Made by a program: the position numbers and the translations under genes. Positions 46,020 through 58,267 of a DNA stretch of 64,000 bases are shown piece after piece (the first letter of the stretch is position 1; each line of letters begins with the position of its first letter). The notes below the pieces were generated by a model. The model did not search any database. It was given only the letters and a program-made list of their open reading frames with translations, and had not been told where the DNA came from. The DNA comes from Chionoecetes opilio (taxonomy: Eukaryota; Arthropoda; Malacostraca; Decapoda; Majidae), in NCBI GenBank assembly GCA_016584305.1, contig JACEEZ010012893.1, positions 195,873 through 259,872 of the forward strand, read 5' to 3'.

Positions 46020-46920
46020 CGTTAGTGGCAGCAAAGACATTCAACAACAAGATACCTCACTCCGGGGTGCCCTGTGGTGCGCGTGAAATCGACCTCCGCC
46101 GTGTGGCAGGAGTTAACCAGTCTGCTAGCCCGTTCACTTGCTGCATATGACTATCAATGAAAATCATATAGACTATGGTTTATCAGTATATATGATATAA
46201 TGTTATCTTCGTAAATGTTTGTTCTATAATATTATCAAATAAAAAACAGTAAAACACGCTAAAGAAATGCCATTGCGAGACTGAAGAAATATGCATGAAC
46301 TTATTATTCACTTCAACTCTTCGCCATTTAAAACTTTGCGAGTCAACATTTAACATGAAACATATCAATAGAAGCGCAATTGTATTAGCTTTCCATTGAT
46401 ATATTTCGTTTTCTGATAAATGAATTAGAACCATGCTTAAATTATGGTTAACTAAATAAATAAAATAATCAATCGGGTAATTTTCCCAATTGATGATGTT
46501 ATTTATTTAGTTAACGCTAATTTATGCATGGTGCTAATTCATTTATCAGAAAACGAAATATATAAGTGAATAAATAACATCATCAATCGGTAAAATTACC
46601 CGATTGATGATGTTATTTATTTAGTTAACGGTAATGTATGCATGGTTGTAATTCATTTATCAGAAAACAAAAAATATCAATGGAAAGCTAATCAAATTGC
46701 GCTTCTATTGATATGTTTCATGGTAAATGTTGACTCGCAAAGTTTTAAATGGCGAAGAGTTGAAGTGAATATTCTTTGGTCATATGCAGCAAGTGAATGG
46801 GGCCAGCAGGCTGGTTTAACACCTGCCGCACGGCGGCGCCACCGTCGGTGGATAACAGAAGTTGCATTGGAGGGACCGCGAGTGAGGTATCTAGTTGTTG
46901 AATGTCTTTGGTGGCAGGTA
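46020..46920. mobile_element. Foldback element, 0.9 kb, with outer inverted flanks
   Basis: Inner arms 46160-46480 and 46490-46780 match the core at 34165-35425. Outer arms about 46020-46150 and 46785-46920 are also inverted copies (GCATATGAC/GTCATATGC, then GCCACCAAAG-type ends), but these outer arms are not shared with the other loci. Confidence 0.8.
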
Positions 46921-47139
46921 GTGTCGTGGGTCTGGTATGATGGAGGGAAGTGAGAGGTTTGAGGTTGATTAGGAGGATGGAGTCAGCGAGGTCAGTGCTG
47001 ATGAGGTATACACTTTCTTTGTGAACAAGTAAATTACAGCTCAGTAAAAGAATATTCCTTATAGGGCGATAAGATCAAGGAAAAACTATCCCAAGTGGAT
47101 GACTGCGAGTTTAAAACACAACATAGGACTAAAAAAGGA
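46921..47139. other. Unassigned spacer
   Basis: No feature recognised. Confidence 0.3.
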
Positions 47140-47770
47140 CATGTATAAGAAGGTTAAGGGGTGCTCTGAGGGAGGCACTGAAAGAGAACCGCGTTGGCAT
47201 GGCACCCTCATGGCCTCTTCCTGAAGATGAAGAACCAGTCCTCTACTTAATCGTGGGAGATGATGCCTTACCGATGAGAACCTGGAAGAGGAAGCCCTAC
47301 ACTACCCCCATCGCAGCATGACAAAGGAAGAAAGAATCTTCAATTACTGGTTGTCCGGGCGCATATTGCCGTTCTCTGGAATAGTATGTGGTATGGCGAT
47401 ATCTCTAGCCAATCACCGTTGTCCAAGCTCATAACGTCACATAGCAGGTGGAGCTCAAATGATAGCTGGGTTAAATCTGTGTTTTATTTATAAAAATTAT
47501 TCATATATAATCATTCATAAAGTTTAGGTTAGGTTAGTTTAGGTTAGCTTTGGTTAAGTTTAATAATTTAATAAGTCTAATGGTAGATGAAACATATAGA
47601 TTATATCCCAGCTATCACGTAGGCTCCACCCCCAATGTGACGTCACGAGCTTAGACAACGGTGATTGACTCGACATCCCCATACCACATACTATTCCACA
47701 GAACGGGAATATGCGTCCCAGGCACGTCGTGTGGTAGAGAACGCATTTGGCATCATGGCTAATAGGTTAG
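47140..47770 (+). pseudogene. PIF/Harbinger transposase remnant split by a MITE
   Basis: Left piece: LYLIVGDDALPMRTW (second catalytic Asp region of the DDE nuclease), then, after a frameshift, HRSMTKEERIFNYWLSG. Right piece at 47716-47770: SQARRVVENAFGIMANR, which contains the third catalytic residue (Glu). This order is the Harbinger DDE domain C-terminal half. The N-terminal half is missing. A 356-bp MITE (47360-47715) separates the two pieces exactly between SG and QARRVVEN. Confidence 0.85.
47360..47715. mobile_element. 356-bp MITE inside the Harbinger remnant
   Basis: CGCATATTGCCGTTCT and the following GGAATAGTATGTGGTATG are mirrored at 47672-47715. Inverted similarity continues through CAATCACCGTTGTC and AGCTATC..., giving arms of about 110 bp around an AT-rich, TTAGG-like centre. 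Confidence 0.85.
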
Positions 47771-49145
47771 AATTGTTTTTATGTTTGGGCATTTATTCAT
47801 TGCCTTCTTGTTAATTACTAACATGTGCTTACCTCATTCTTTGTAACATTATTTCTTCACTGAGACGCTTGGTGACGACGCCACGCCAGAACCACGTCTA
47901 CACCGACGGTACCACGTGGTGCCCGACAACAAAACGACGGTATAGCGACAAACATTATGTTGTAACGTCAGACACCGACAATAGTCAGGTCCACGACGTC
48001 CCACGACTAATTTTTTTTTTTTTTTACATTTTGAAGTTTAAAATCATCGGCGCAGTCGATGCACCGATTCTGCCAACAGTGGCACGCGGACTCGGGGCGC
48101 TTCCCGACAGTGTTGATGATGCTAGCACGACCACGTTGTCGTGGAATGTCGCGGTCATTGACGTGAAGGTGGGACAGGGGCTTAATGTCCTATGTTTGTG
48201 CGGGCGTGACGTGTCATTAATTAGGCGGTGTGAGTGGCAGCCACGTGTGTCGCGTCACGTCTCTCTCGGGTGACGAGTGATGCAGATGATTATTAGCTTT
48301 TGACGATCAGGCCCGCTGCGCCTCACAGGGACAAGAGTGATGCAGTTGTTGTTGCTTTTTGTATCTATATTTACCTTTTTTTATTTGTTTATTTATTTAT
48401 GTGTTCTCTGCGGTGCAAAAATCAGATTGAGAAGGTATGTTAGTGCACGGATGACAGATAACTTAAGTAAATACGACCTTTATATAGTTTGTCAATGTAT
48501 TTTCCTTCATCCTATTGTCCAAATCTTGTCGTTAAATAATTATATTCATTAATAAAGGGAAATAAGCCCCTCCCATTATATTCCCCCCTAGGTTTCATAA
48601 CCACGGCAAGGAATCCGACAGAACAGCGAAACATCCTTGGGTGACTAGCCCTCCGCGGCCTGCACCTCGAGGCATCTCGTGTTCCTTCCCCGCAGCCCGT
48701 CCTGCAGGTCCTCGCATGGCAACTGTTTCTGTACTGTTTCTTCATCGTTTTCATAACGATGGAAGGATATTTTTAGTGGTTTATACATGGCTGTGTCCAC
48801 CCTTGCCCGCCCGCTGAGTGATTGGTGACCGCCTAGGCCTCGCGGTGCCCCGGGAGGCATCACCGCCCGCCGCGCCCCCAGGGACACACGCATACGTGAT
48901 TTTTTTTTCTATCCATTCTAGTTTCTATGTTCCAGTTTTGCCGGTATAGCGTTAGCTCTTCTGCATATTCCTCTTCTTCAAAATCATCAGCCTCATCACT
49001 TTATTCATCATCATTATCTTCATCATCGTGCTTTACGTTTTTTTTCCTATTGCTGTTGTTGTTGTTGTCATTACTTCTCTTTTTCATCATCATCATCATT
49101 ATCTTCTTGATCTTCTTCAACCACAACTTCCCACATCCACTAAGG
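47771..49145. other. Unassigned stretch
   Basis: 47860-48260 is rich in CGAC/GTCG words, with a T run at 48009-48024. 48640-48900 is GC-rich. 48960-49130 holds ATC/TTC trinucleotides. No protein recognised. Confidence 0.4.
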
Positions 49146-50054
49146 CAATGGTTCCCAACCTTTTTTGTCCCATTCCCCCTTTTCCAGTCACTTTTCCACC
49201 TGTGGACCCCTACAACGAAATAGGCTAAGCCAACAAAATTAATAGAAGATTTTTCTGCAAAAAAATGAATACGTTTATGTAAAATGCCTTGCATTGTTAT
49301 GGTGATTAAGCTGTAGGCCTATTTATATGAAAACAGAACGCGTTCTGTTCAGCAGACTTTTTTATTTAAGTAAAATACATAGGAAAAATGTCATGTTGTT
49401 GTTGTTATAGTTGTAGGTATTGAACGCAAAAGCTATCCTTAAAATACTTGCCTTATATTTGAGCTTGCAAGCACATGTATGAATAAAAAAACCAACAAAA
49501 TTACATAACCAAACACATCAGTTTCACGTTTTAAAAACAAATCTTAAGTATAACAAATTCACGTAACAGAACAGATATTCCCAAGATTTAAAGACAAATA
49601 AAAATTAAATCATCAACAAGGTAGGTTATCGCACAGGTAGGTTGAAGCAAAAGGCAAAAGAACTCGAACTGCCAGATCACTTATTTTGGGATATGAATCC
49701 ATTATTGAACACCAGAAGCTAGACAAGGAGTTTGACTGGAAAACATTCTTGGCTGTTGAATCGTGGATAAGCTCAATGAACTCTTCTTGTGCGTCTTCTG
49801 ACACATCATCAACCTGACATAAGAACGAATGTTTTGCTAATCCTGCATAGCAATATGAATTACGGTAATTATTGTAACACAAGTAACACTTACTCTTACC
49901 ATGATAAAATAACGGTTATTCATTTTCTCTCTCTCTTATTATATTCCAGTATAATAAATTAAAAAAATAATTAGATTCTTAGAATCTCTGTGGACCCCTT
50001 GAAATTCTACCATGGACCCCTTGGGGACCATGGACCCCTGGTTGGGAACCACTG
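49146..50054. mobile_element. hAT-family DNA transposon, decayed
   Basis: Ends CAATGGTTCCCAACC and GGTTGGGAACCACTG are classic hAT termini. GTGGACCCC repeats occur just inside both ends (49202, 49991). A transposase remnant lies inside on the minus strand. Confidence 0.88.
49613..49882 (-). pseudogene. hAT transposase C-terminal remnant
   Basis: The minus frame encodes EEFIELIHDST, then LSSFWCSIMDSYPKISDLAV and LLPFASTYLCDN, which match the hAT C-terminal dimerisation region (FW..YP...A..LLPF.TTYLCE). The rest of the transposase, including DDE residues upstream, is deleted. Confidence 0.8.
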
Positions 50055-50069
50055 CGTGACTAAGGTAAA

Positions 50070-50370
50070 GTAAAGATAAAGATGGGGGCATACGCTATGC
50101 TGCGCGTGGCCTAAGTCCTCATCTCCGTCACATTAACCTTTGAGGCTGTGGTGGGTGTGAGAACCCGTTACCCCGGGACCCAGGGCTAGTGTCATATCCG
50201 GGTTACCACAGTTCCCTTCCGCAGGTTTCCCCAGGTACCCATTTATCAACCCCGAAAGGGAGGAAGAACAGCTGTTATGGCTGGCCGCCGACTTACCCTG
50301 GCCCGGATTCGAACTAGGACCCGCAGATTCGTAGCTAGGCGAGCTAGCATACACCACGGAGGCGACACAT
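50070..50370 (-). mobile_element. tRNA-derived SINE (family S1)
   Basis: Minus-strand head with CGCCTCCGTGGTGTATGCTA and B-box-like GTTCGAATCCGGG; body with GATAAATGGGTACCTGGGGA; tail with GCATACGC reversed near 50090 and AAAGATAAAGAT repeats. It abuts the hAT element. Confidence 0.85.
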
Positions 50371-51612
50371 CCACCAAGGATAAACTATATATTATTGTGC
50401 ATATCAAGTTGTCAGTGACGTTGGGAGAAATAGTTCGCAGTTAACATGTTTGATTATTGAGGTGAGTGACATGTTTTGATACATGGATGATATGCTTCTA
50501 CTGATATCACGCTCCTTTATGCAAAAAAAAAAAAAAAGTTCAGTCGGTAATAGGATACAAGATAAATAACTTTAGAATCTGACTTCGCTTAGTAAGAATA
50601 TCGATAAGGTTCACAGAATACTTATAGTTGATCCAAGAAGAAGAAAAGGATTGAGTTTCCATGAAATAAGAAACACCGATAAAAACAATTTCCCACAAAC
50701 CTTCACCCCGCGCACCGTCCCCTCGCCTCGTAACCTCCCTCCTGACGCGGCAGGAGTCCGGCGAAGAACGTGGCCAGTAACGTGCCAGTAAGGACGGGAA
50801 AGGCAGCGTTTTCGTGGTACTTTATCCTATAGGTTTTCAATACGAGTATTTGGACAGCGGCGCCTGGAGGGTGTTCCAAGCCAATATCCCGCGGCCACAT
50901 CGCGACACTTCACGTTGTGCAAGTTTGGTCGACGGTCTTTTTCTCCCTCTTTTATAGCCTGGTGTCCCTCCCTTCACTGTGCCCACTTTGCCAACACCGT
51001 TATCGAAAACCGACACACCAATGTTTGCTCGACAAGGGAACGTGTTGATTACAGCAAGTGTCCCGTTTTTCTTCACTCTCAACGTCTCCTAAATCTTAAA
51101 CAAGCTGGACCAAATTTTGCCGCACCAGTAATCTTTTTTTCAGTTTTGCATTGTTATTAGTTAACGTCCCGAGACTCAACAAAAATAAGGCTCCGTGAAT
51201 CTTACGGTCGGGAGGGCAATGAAGGTTTTGAGGAGGAAGTGAGAGAGGAGATACATATATGACGTCAAAATATACTTATCCTTTGTCCAGAGTGGGATGT
51301 CTGGATAACGATGGCTTTCATTCTATATATTTTTTCACTGGATGCATCATCATCATGCAAAGCATTGCAAGTAGTCAAGTAAGTTAAGGTGTTACATACC
51401 TAACCAAACCAGTCCGTACGTAGCAGCCAAAGGTGTCTTGCGCTTTTTTTTTCTTTCGTGTTTTGGGTTTTTTTTCACTTTGGCCTATAACGTCTGTAGG
51501 CAGTATCACCTCCAGGACTCGGATGGTAGTCTCTGGAGGTTTATTTGAGGGCTACGATGGTTGGCCCTCGCCCGTGGTAGCGCACGCAGGATTTGTATAG
51601 TGGCGCCTGTGA
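50371..51612. other. Unassigned stretch
   Basis: No recognised gene; open frames are short and mutually overlapping. An A run lies at 50522-50536 and T runs at 51445-51476. Confidence 0.4.
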
Positions 51613-51884
51613 TTAAGCCCGGTTCCCACCATCCCGCTTGTACGGCCGCCATACAACAACAATGACGTTACCATCATCACCGCTTGAGTGGTATTTGTGG
51701 TAACTGGGCACAGTTGGCAACTCCGCTCGAGCGGACACCGCCGAGCGGGAGATGACTTGAATTTAACTTTGTACGGCGGCCGTACAGCGGTACGGCGGTG
51801 CGGTAGACTTTGTTGTGACGTCATTGTGACGTTATTGTTGTTGTACGGCGGCCGTACAAGCGGGATAGTGGGAACCGGGCTTTA
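51613..51884. mobile_element. MITE, family T, variant 1 (272 bp)
   Basis: TAAGCCCGGTTCCCAC ends mirrored by GTGGGAACCGGGCTTTA. CTTGTACGGCCGCC and GGCGGCCGTACAAG continue the stem, and TGACGTCA/TGACGT motifs lie inside. Confidence 0.88.
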
Positions 51885-51949
51885 GAGGCTTATGTCACCG
51901 CCCTGTGTCCTCCAATGCACTCACCGTCGAAGGTAGGGCATGGGGATCG

Positions 51950-52090
51950 CACCGCCGTACCGCTGTACGGCCGCCGTACAAAGTTAAATTCAAGTCATCT
52001 CCCGCTCGGCGGTGTCAAAGCCGTCTGTATGTACATACAGACGGCTTTAGCGGTGTCCGCTCGAGCGGAGTTGCCCATTCATGCATAAAT
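51950..52090. mobile_element. MITE family T internal fragment with a 32-bp palindrome
   Basis: Shares the inner region (GTACAAAGTTAAATTCAAG, CCGCTCGAGCGGA) with the full copies but has no ends. A perfect palindrome, AAAGCCGTCTGTATGT and its complement, is inserted at 52017-52048. Confidence 0.75.
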
Positions 52091-52156
52091 GGGCAGCATG
52101 GGTGTTCTTCACTCACTCGATGGTTGCAGAAAATGTTTCCCGCCTGAGAGAGTGAG

Positions 52157-52439
52157 TAAAGGCCGGTTCCCACTAGTCCGCTTCTACGGCCGCCGTTGCC
52201 ACTCACCGCCCAACAATGACGTCACCATCATCACCCCTTGAGTGACTGTAGTGGTAACCGGGCACAGTTTGCACCTCCGCTCGAGCGGACACCGCCGAGC
52301 AGGAGAGATGACTTGATTTTAACTTTGTACGGCAGCCAACTCGAGGCCGCTCGGTGCGGTCAACTTTTTTGTGACGTTATTGTTGGGCGGTGAACGGCAA
52401 CGGCGGCCGTAGAAGCGGACTAGTGGGAACCGGCCTTTA
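52157..52439. mobile_element. MITE, family T, variant 2 (283 bp)
   Basis: TAAAGGCCGGTTCCCACT mirrored by AGTGGGAACCGGCCTTTA, with about 65-bp arms through ACGGCCGCCGTTGCC and AACAATGACGTCA. Confidence 0.9.
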
Positions 52440-53724
52440 TTCACTAATGTAACTAAATATGCCACTAAACGGCCACTAAATATGATGCAAGTGATGTAAA
52501 AAAAGATGAAAGAATGAATGAAAAGAATGAAAGAAAGAAAGGAATGAAAGAGAGTAAGGAAGGAAAAGAAAAAGCATTGATGAAAATATTTAATAGCAAA
52601 AAAGAGGATAAACATGTACGAATGGCTATCATATTTCTATCATTATTGTCATAACTATTACCTCTATTGTTATTCTTTTATTATTGTTGTCATCCTTATT
52701 TTTTTTATTATCATTATTTTTATTATTATTATAAGATATATTTTTATTGAGTTAAGAATTTTAAGATTGTTACATGGATATGAAAAAGATAAAACTAGAA
52801 CCAAAGAAAAAACACGTAGAGAGAAGTGATAGTTAGAAAGATAGAGAGATAGCTAAAGTTAGAAAAAGTAAAAAAGGAAAAGACATCCTTATGTCTGCAC
52901 TAACCTTATATTTTCCTCCTGAAAATGAATAAAAATTAATCAGAGTAAATAAATTTGCGTTAGAGGGAAGAGAAGAGTGTCAATGAGTGAGTGAGTGAAG
53001 GGGGAGGGAGGGATGGAGTGAGTCAGTGGCGTACTTCACAAGTCACTAGTTTACGATCCTTTCTCTTCCTTTCTTCTACCCAATTGTTTGTGTCAGTTAA
53101 GAAGTAGCAAGATAACCCTCATCACAGACAAAATGATGAGTGTGTGTGAGTGTGAGAAAGAGTGGTGTCCATCCCTGAAGTCGAGCCACTCACTCCATTG
53201 TCCTTTTTTCTCCCCCTCTCCCTTCCTCCCTTCAGGTGTCTGTGTTTTACTTGTAGGTGGGGGTCAGTTTTTACCTCTTCAGGACCCGGTGTGACCTTTG
53301 AGGCGCCGCCAGAAGGCAGGCACCACTTCGCCTTGAGAAGAAAAGTTAAGATTCGCACACATAAAATGAGGAAAGAAAGATACAAAGAAATACTACCTTC
53401 ATGCATGCAAAGAGAAGGTAATATTTACCCATACACCCGCCTTGATGCATTCCTCTACAGTATTTAGTAGAATGTTGTAGGACACATGTGGTCGAATGCT
53501 TCTATTTGCCAACTATCCTCATTATAACGTCATGAATAATGTAAAACTCTTATATTTTCATTTAGCATAAACCTATGTTGACCATGACAACACTTAATTG
53601 TAGCTAGTTTGGTAGGGAATAATGGAAAATAAGTCTAGCCTGACAGCCCTTGACCCGACGTCCTGGAGCTGACGGAGGTTCCCAGACGGGCATCAGATGG
53701 CACTCTGTTTTAGCACATGGAGAG
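52440..53724. other. Unassigned, AT-rich then mixed
   Basis: GAAA/GAAT runs (52500-52570), ATT-rich (52620-52760), GAGT repeats (52985-53000). No gene recognised. Confidence 0.4.
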
Positions 53725-54008
53725 TAAAGGCTAGTTCCCACTAGTCCGCTTCTACGGCCGCCGTTGCCGTTCACCGCCCAACAATGACGTCACAAAAAAG
53801 TCGATCGCAACGAGCGGCCTTGAGTTGGCTGCCTACTACAAAGTTGAAATCAAGTCATCTCTCCCGATTGGCGGTGTCCGCTCGAGCGGAGGTGCAAACT
53901 GTGCCCAGTTACCACTACAGCCACTCAAGCGGTAATGATGGTGACGTCATTGTTGGGCGGTGAACGGCAACGGCGGCCGTAGAAGCGGACTAGTGGGAAC
54001 CGGCCTTA
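53725..54008. mobile_element. MITE, family T, variant 2 (284 bp)
   Basis: Same arms as 52157-52439. The left end differs slightly (AAAGGCTAGTTCCCAC). Inner CGCTCGAGCGGAGGTGC shared. Confidence 0.9.
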
Positions 54009-54189
54009 ACAGGGAAACAAAACAGTCAAAGAGGAGACGAGATGAACAGCGAGATGCGAATTGCGTTTGAATGCAGAAATGACTCCACTTGCACAGAGAA
54101 GGGAGGACGCGGTGATGGCGGGGAAAGAAGAAAAAGAATATACGCTCCTGGTTTATCGTGTCCAGTGTTTTTTTCGATTTTTTTTATTT

Positions 54190-54590
54190 TTAAGCTACAT
54201 GAGGTAAATTAGAAAATATTGCAAATAGTTGCCACGCATGGAAAAAATGAGGTAAACCAAAGGACCTTGTTAGGGAGACTGGTAGAAGGGCAGAGGAGGC
54301 ACCATGGGATGAAGTGCACGAGGACGAAAAATAGGAGAGGGAAGAGCTGCATGAGGGAGGATATGAGGAGAACGGATAGAGATGATGATATGATGGGAGA
54401 GTAGAAGGAAGCAGGAATGGAGCATAGTGAGGGGAGGACAATACGATAAAGGGGAAGGTAACATGTTGGGGAGGGAGGGGCAGAAGATGGGAAGGGAGTG
54501 AAGGGGTGAGCAAAATTCGACAGCATTCTGAAGATTTTTCTTTTTGTTATCATTATATTGTTTGTATGTGTGTTATTCACCCACGGGCTT
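54190..54590. other. Purine-rich unassigned stretch
   Basis: GGGAGG/GAAGG-rich plus strand. Open frames on both strands are compositional. Confidence 0.4.
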
Positions 54591-54699
54591 GATTACGCGC
54601 TTGACTCGCGATCACCAGATATTACCTTTCTGGAAAGAGCTTAGAGCTCATAGGCATAGAGACCAATCTGTAGATAAGGCTCGGACCTGACACACCAAA

Positions 54700-54835
54700 C
54701 AGCCCGCTCGCCGACGAAAAAATTCTTGAGCTTTGAGCGGGGCTCGATCCTAGGTATGTCATGTGACAGGTCAGGAGTCAGGACTGCTCCGCTGTACAGT
54801 CACGCCACATACTTCGCGAACAGTTGGGGCGAGGC
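54700..54835 (-). mobile_element. Candidate tRNA-derived SINE head
   Basis: The minus strand has TGTGGCGTGACTGTACAGCG (A-box-like) and GGATCGAGCCCC (B-box-like) about 50 bases apart, then GCTCAAAGCTCAAG. CTCGCCGACGAAAAAA beside it also occurs at 4303. The acceptor stem is not convincing, so this is not called a tRNA. Confidence 0.45.
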
Positions 54836-55213
54836 AAGCCCATCAATTTCTCAAATCTTTTCCTTGTCTACAAATGTTCGCTCAGACTCCTCTTGGAGAC
54901 CCGCTCCACCCCCACTAAGTAGCCACACCTGTTTCAAACCTCCCGACTTTATAGCTCCCTGATGAGTAATTATAGTTTTAAATCCCGCACCAACAGCTAA
55001 TGACAATTTAACAGCTCCTTCCCTCCCTCCCTCTTTCCCTCCCTTCCTCCTTCCATTGAGCCCTTCAACTGGGTCCTTCCTCCATCAGACAGGATGAAGT
55101 AACTTTTAAAATATTTACATTCTTTGTTTTTGGAAAAAATAATGGCTATAGCAAAATATATTCGTAACACTGAGAGCAAGGTGTGACCATCCCGGTGTGT
55201 ATTCCATTATATA

Positions 55214-55407
<194 letters not shown>

Positions 55408-55508
55408 GATGTGTGAATGATGTAGCCAATAATATTGTTTGGCAATATCTATAATTAAAGTATTTTAAATTTTACATTATGTATGTATATTCCTCATTGT
55501 ATGATAGT

Positions 55509-55509
<1 letters not shown>

Positions 55510-55551
<42 letters not shown>

Positions 55552-56594
55552 GCGAGAGAGAGGAGAGGAGAGAGAGAGAGAAGAGAGAGAGGGGAGGAAG
55601 GAAAGAGGGATGGAAGGAGAAAGGAAAGAAACAGAAGGGGAAGGATAAGGAGGAGAGGAAGAGAGGGATGGAAGAAGGAGGATAAAAGGAGAAAGGAGGA
55701 AGGAAGGAGGGGAAGGAAGGAAGAAAGGAAGGAGGAAGAGAGGGAAGGAAGGAAGGAAGAAGGAAGGAAAGAAAAAAGGAGGAAGGAAGGAAGGAAGGAA
55801 GAGAAAAGATGGAAGGAAGGAATAGAAGGAAGAAGGAAGGAAAGAAAGAAGGAAGGGAAGAGAGGAAGAAAGGAAGGAGAGAAGGAATAGGAGAGAAGGA
55901 AGGAGAGAGAAGGAGAAGAAAAGAGGAGAAGGGAGAGATCCCCCCGAGGGATTAAGAATCCAGGGGAAAGGGAAAGGAAGGAAGGAAGAGAGAAGAGAAA
56001 GAGAGAGAGGAAAGGAGGAAGGAAAAGGAGAGAGAAGGAGAAGGAAGAGGAGAGAAGGGAAGGAAGAAGAAGGAGGAGAGGGGAAGGAAGAAAGAGGAAA
56101 GGAGAGAGAGAGAGAGAAGAGAGAGAGGAAGGAAGAGAGGGGATCTGGGAAGGAGGAAAGGAAGAAGAGAGAGAGAAGAGGAAGAGAGAGGAAATAAGGG
56201 AGAGAGAGGAGAGGAGAAGAGATGAGAGGAAGAAGGATAGAAGGAGAGAGAGAGGAGAGAGAAGGAGAAGAGAGAAGAGAAAGGAAGAGAATAGAGAAGG
56301 AGAAGAGAGGAAGAAGGAAGAAGAGAGGGAGGAAGGAAGGAAGAAGAAATAAGGAGGAAGGAAATAGGAGGAAGGAAGAGAGAGAGATGGAAGGAAGGAA
56401 GGATAGAAGGAAGAAAGGAAGAAGAAGGAAGGAAAAGGAGAGAAGGAAGAGAGAGAGAGCGAAGAGAAGAAAGAATAAGGAGAAGGAGAAGGAGAGAGAG
56501 AGATGGAAGGAGGAGAAGAAGAGAAGGAGAGAAGGGAGAGAGGAGAGAGAGAGAGCGAGCGAGAGTGAGAGAGAGAGAGAAGAGAAGAGAGAGA

Positions 56595-56630
<36 letters not shown>

Positions 56631-56842
56631 AGAGATAGAGAGAGGAGGAAGGAAGGAAGGAAGAGAGGGATGGAAGGAAGAAAGGAAGAAGAAAAAGAAG
56701 GAAGGAAGGAAATAAGGGAGGAAGGAAGGAAGGAAGGAAGGAAGAGAGGAAGGATGGAAGGAAGAAAGGAAGGAAGGAAGGAAGGGAAGAGAAGGAAGGA
56801 AGGAAGGAAGGAAGGAAGGAAGGAAGGAAGGAAGGAATGGAC

Positions 56843-56909
<67 letters not shown>

Positions 56910-56930
56910 GAGGGAGAGAGAGATGGCCCC
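55510..56930. repeat. Polypurine tract, 1.4 kb
   Basis: Nearly every base on the plus strand is A or G (GGAA, GAGA, GAAGA words). Two short pyrimidine-bearing islands interrupt it: GATCCCCCCGAGGGATTAAG at 55937 and a related GGCCCCCCCGTGGGATTAAC at 56925. These mark an internal duplication. The 479-codon Ser/Leu/Phe/Pro minus-strand frame is an artefact. Confidence 0.9.
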
Positions 56931-58267
56931 CCCGTGGGATTAACACCATCCCAGGGGAAGGAGGAGGAATGCATGGTTCAGGCTTTGATTGGGAAGGAAG
57001 GGGGTGGGGGAGTCAAGAGAATATGAACGATCATTTATTGGAAAATACGAAAAGGAAATGGAAGGAGAAGATCCGAGGCCTGTGTGTTCGCGAATTATGT
57101 GGAGTGACTGTACCACGCGAGCTGTGTGTGTGTGTGTAAGAGAGGTGTGGGGGACAACCTCGTAAGGACACGTAGTACAAAGCTACAGTGTCAGCAACAG
57201 CATGTGGTGATATATATGCATATGAACAATCGCACTAAATACCACCTTTTCTTTATTTTTACTTTCAGCGGATAAAATAACTAATCCAAAGTTTGAATAA
57301 CCTACAAACCTGCATGTTTTCATCTTGCATAGCTGAAAAATAACAGGGAATTAATAACCTTTTTATAAACCAAGCACAAAAACACATTGTCAGAAAGGAC
57401 ATTAGAACAGTATGTCCTGTTACTTCCTTAATTAAACTCTAGTGTTGGCATGGTATTCATCCAGCCTTTGGCCAACACAACTGTGTCGCTGACCGACCAG
57501 TAATAACGTGGCCTCCAAAGTCAAAGATAGAACGTGAGCTTGTTAAAGAAATCATAAATGTTTAGGAATCATAAAAGTTTATTAGAAATTTAGAATAAGT
57601 TATAGAATGGAGAATGGAGACCGAGGGAAGTTTTTTTTTCCTTTTCTCACATTTTTATGTGGGAGATGCCGCCAAAGGGAAGTTCTGACTGCGTATTTTT
57701 CTTCACTTTAAAGTTTTGATTGAAAGGAACCTCACGTGAAGAACTCCTTGGACTTCTTTCATATATACATTTAGGGGAAAAATATAGAAATTCTGAAATG
57801 TTTTGATGTGCGAATCTTGGCGACTAATGGAAAGAGGGAGCGAGAAGGCGAGGAAATCCTTGTAACTGCAACACTACTACTACTAATACTAATACTATAT
57901 AACTTCTACTACTACCACTACTGCTTTTACTATACTACTACTACTGCTACAACAACTACTACTACTATACAGATATAATCATCTGCAAATGAAGGCCAGA
58001 ATACCAAGTTTAGGCCTTGGGATCTGTGTGTTCCCAATTTCTACAAAATTGTAACCATTCTTTCTTTATCCCTCTGACAGGAAGTGTACCGACGGTACCT
58101 GATAATTATTAATTAGAAAAGTGTTCCCCTCAGGATTAACCAACGCTAACGTTAGTCTAGCGTACTTTATTCCTCCATTTTCATTATTTACTAACATATT
58201 ATCATTACTAACATATACATAAGACTGTTTCCACGAGGTATATGGTGTTGTCTTATAACTGTTGCAG
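56931..58267. other. Unassigned TIKI intron
   Basis: ACT trinucleotides at 57865-57970. The intron ends ACTGTTGCAG at 58267. No other feature recognised. Confidence 0.5.

Noticed and set aside
52500..52900. Small membrane protein from the Tyr/Ile/Phe-rich frame at 52614-52829
   Set aside because: Arises from ATT/TTA-rich low-complexity DNA.
55510..56974. 479- and 340-codon minus-strand frames
   Set aside because: Open only because a polypurine tract has no stop codons on its complement. Composition is Ser/Leu/Phe/Pro only.
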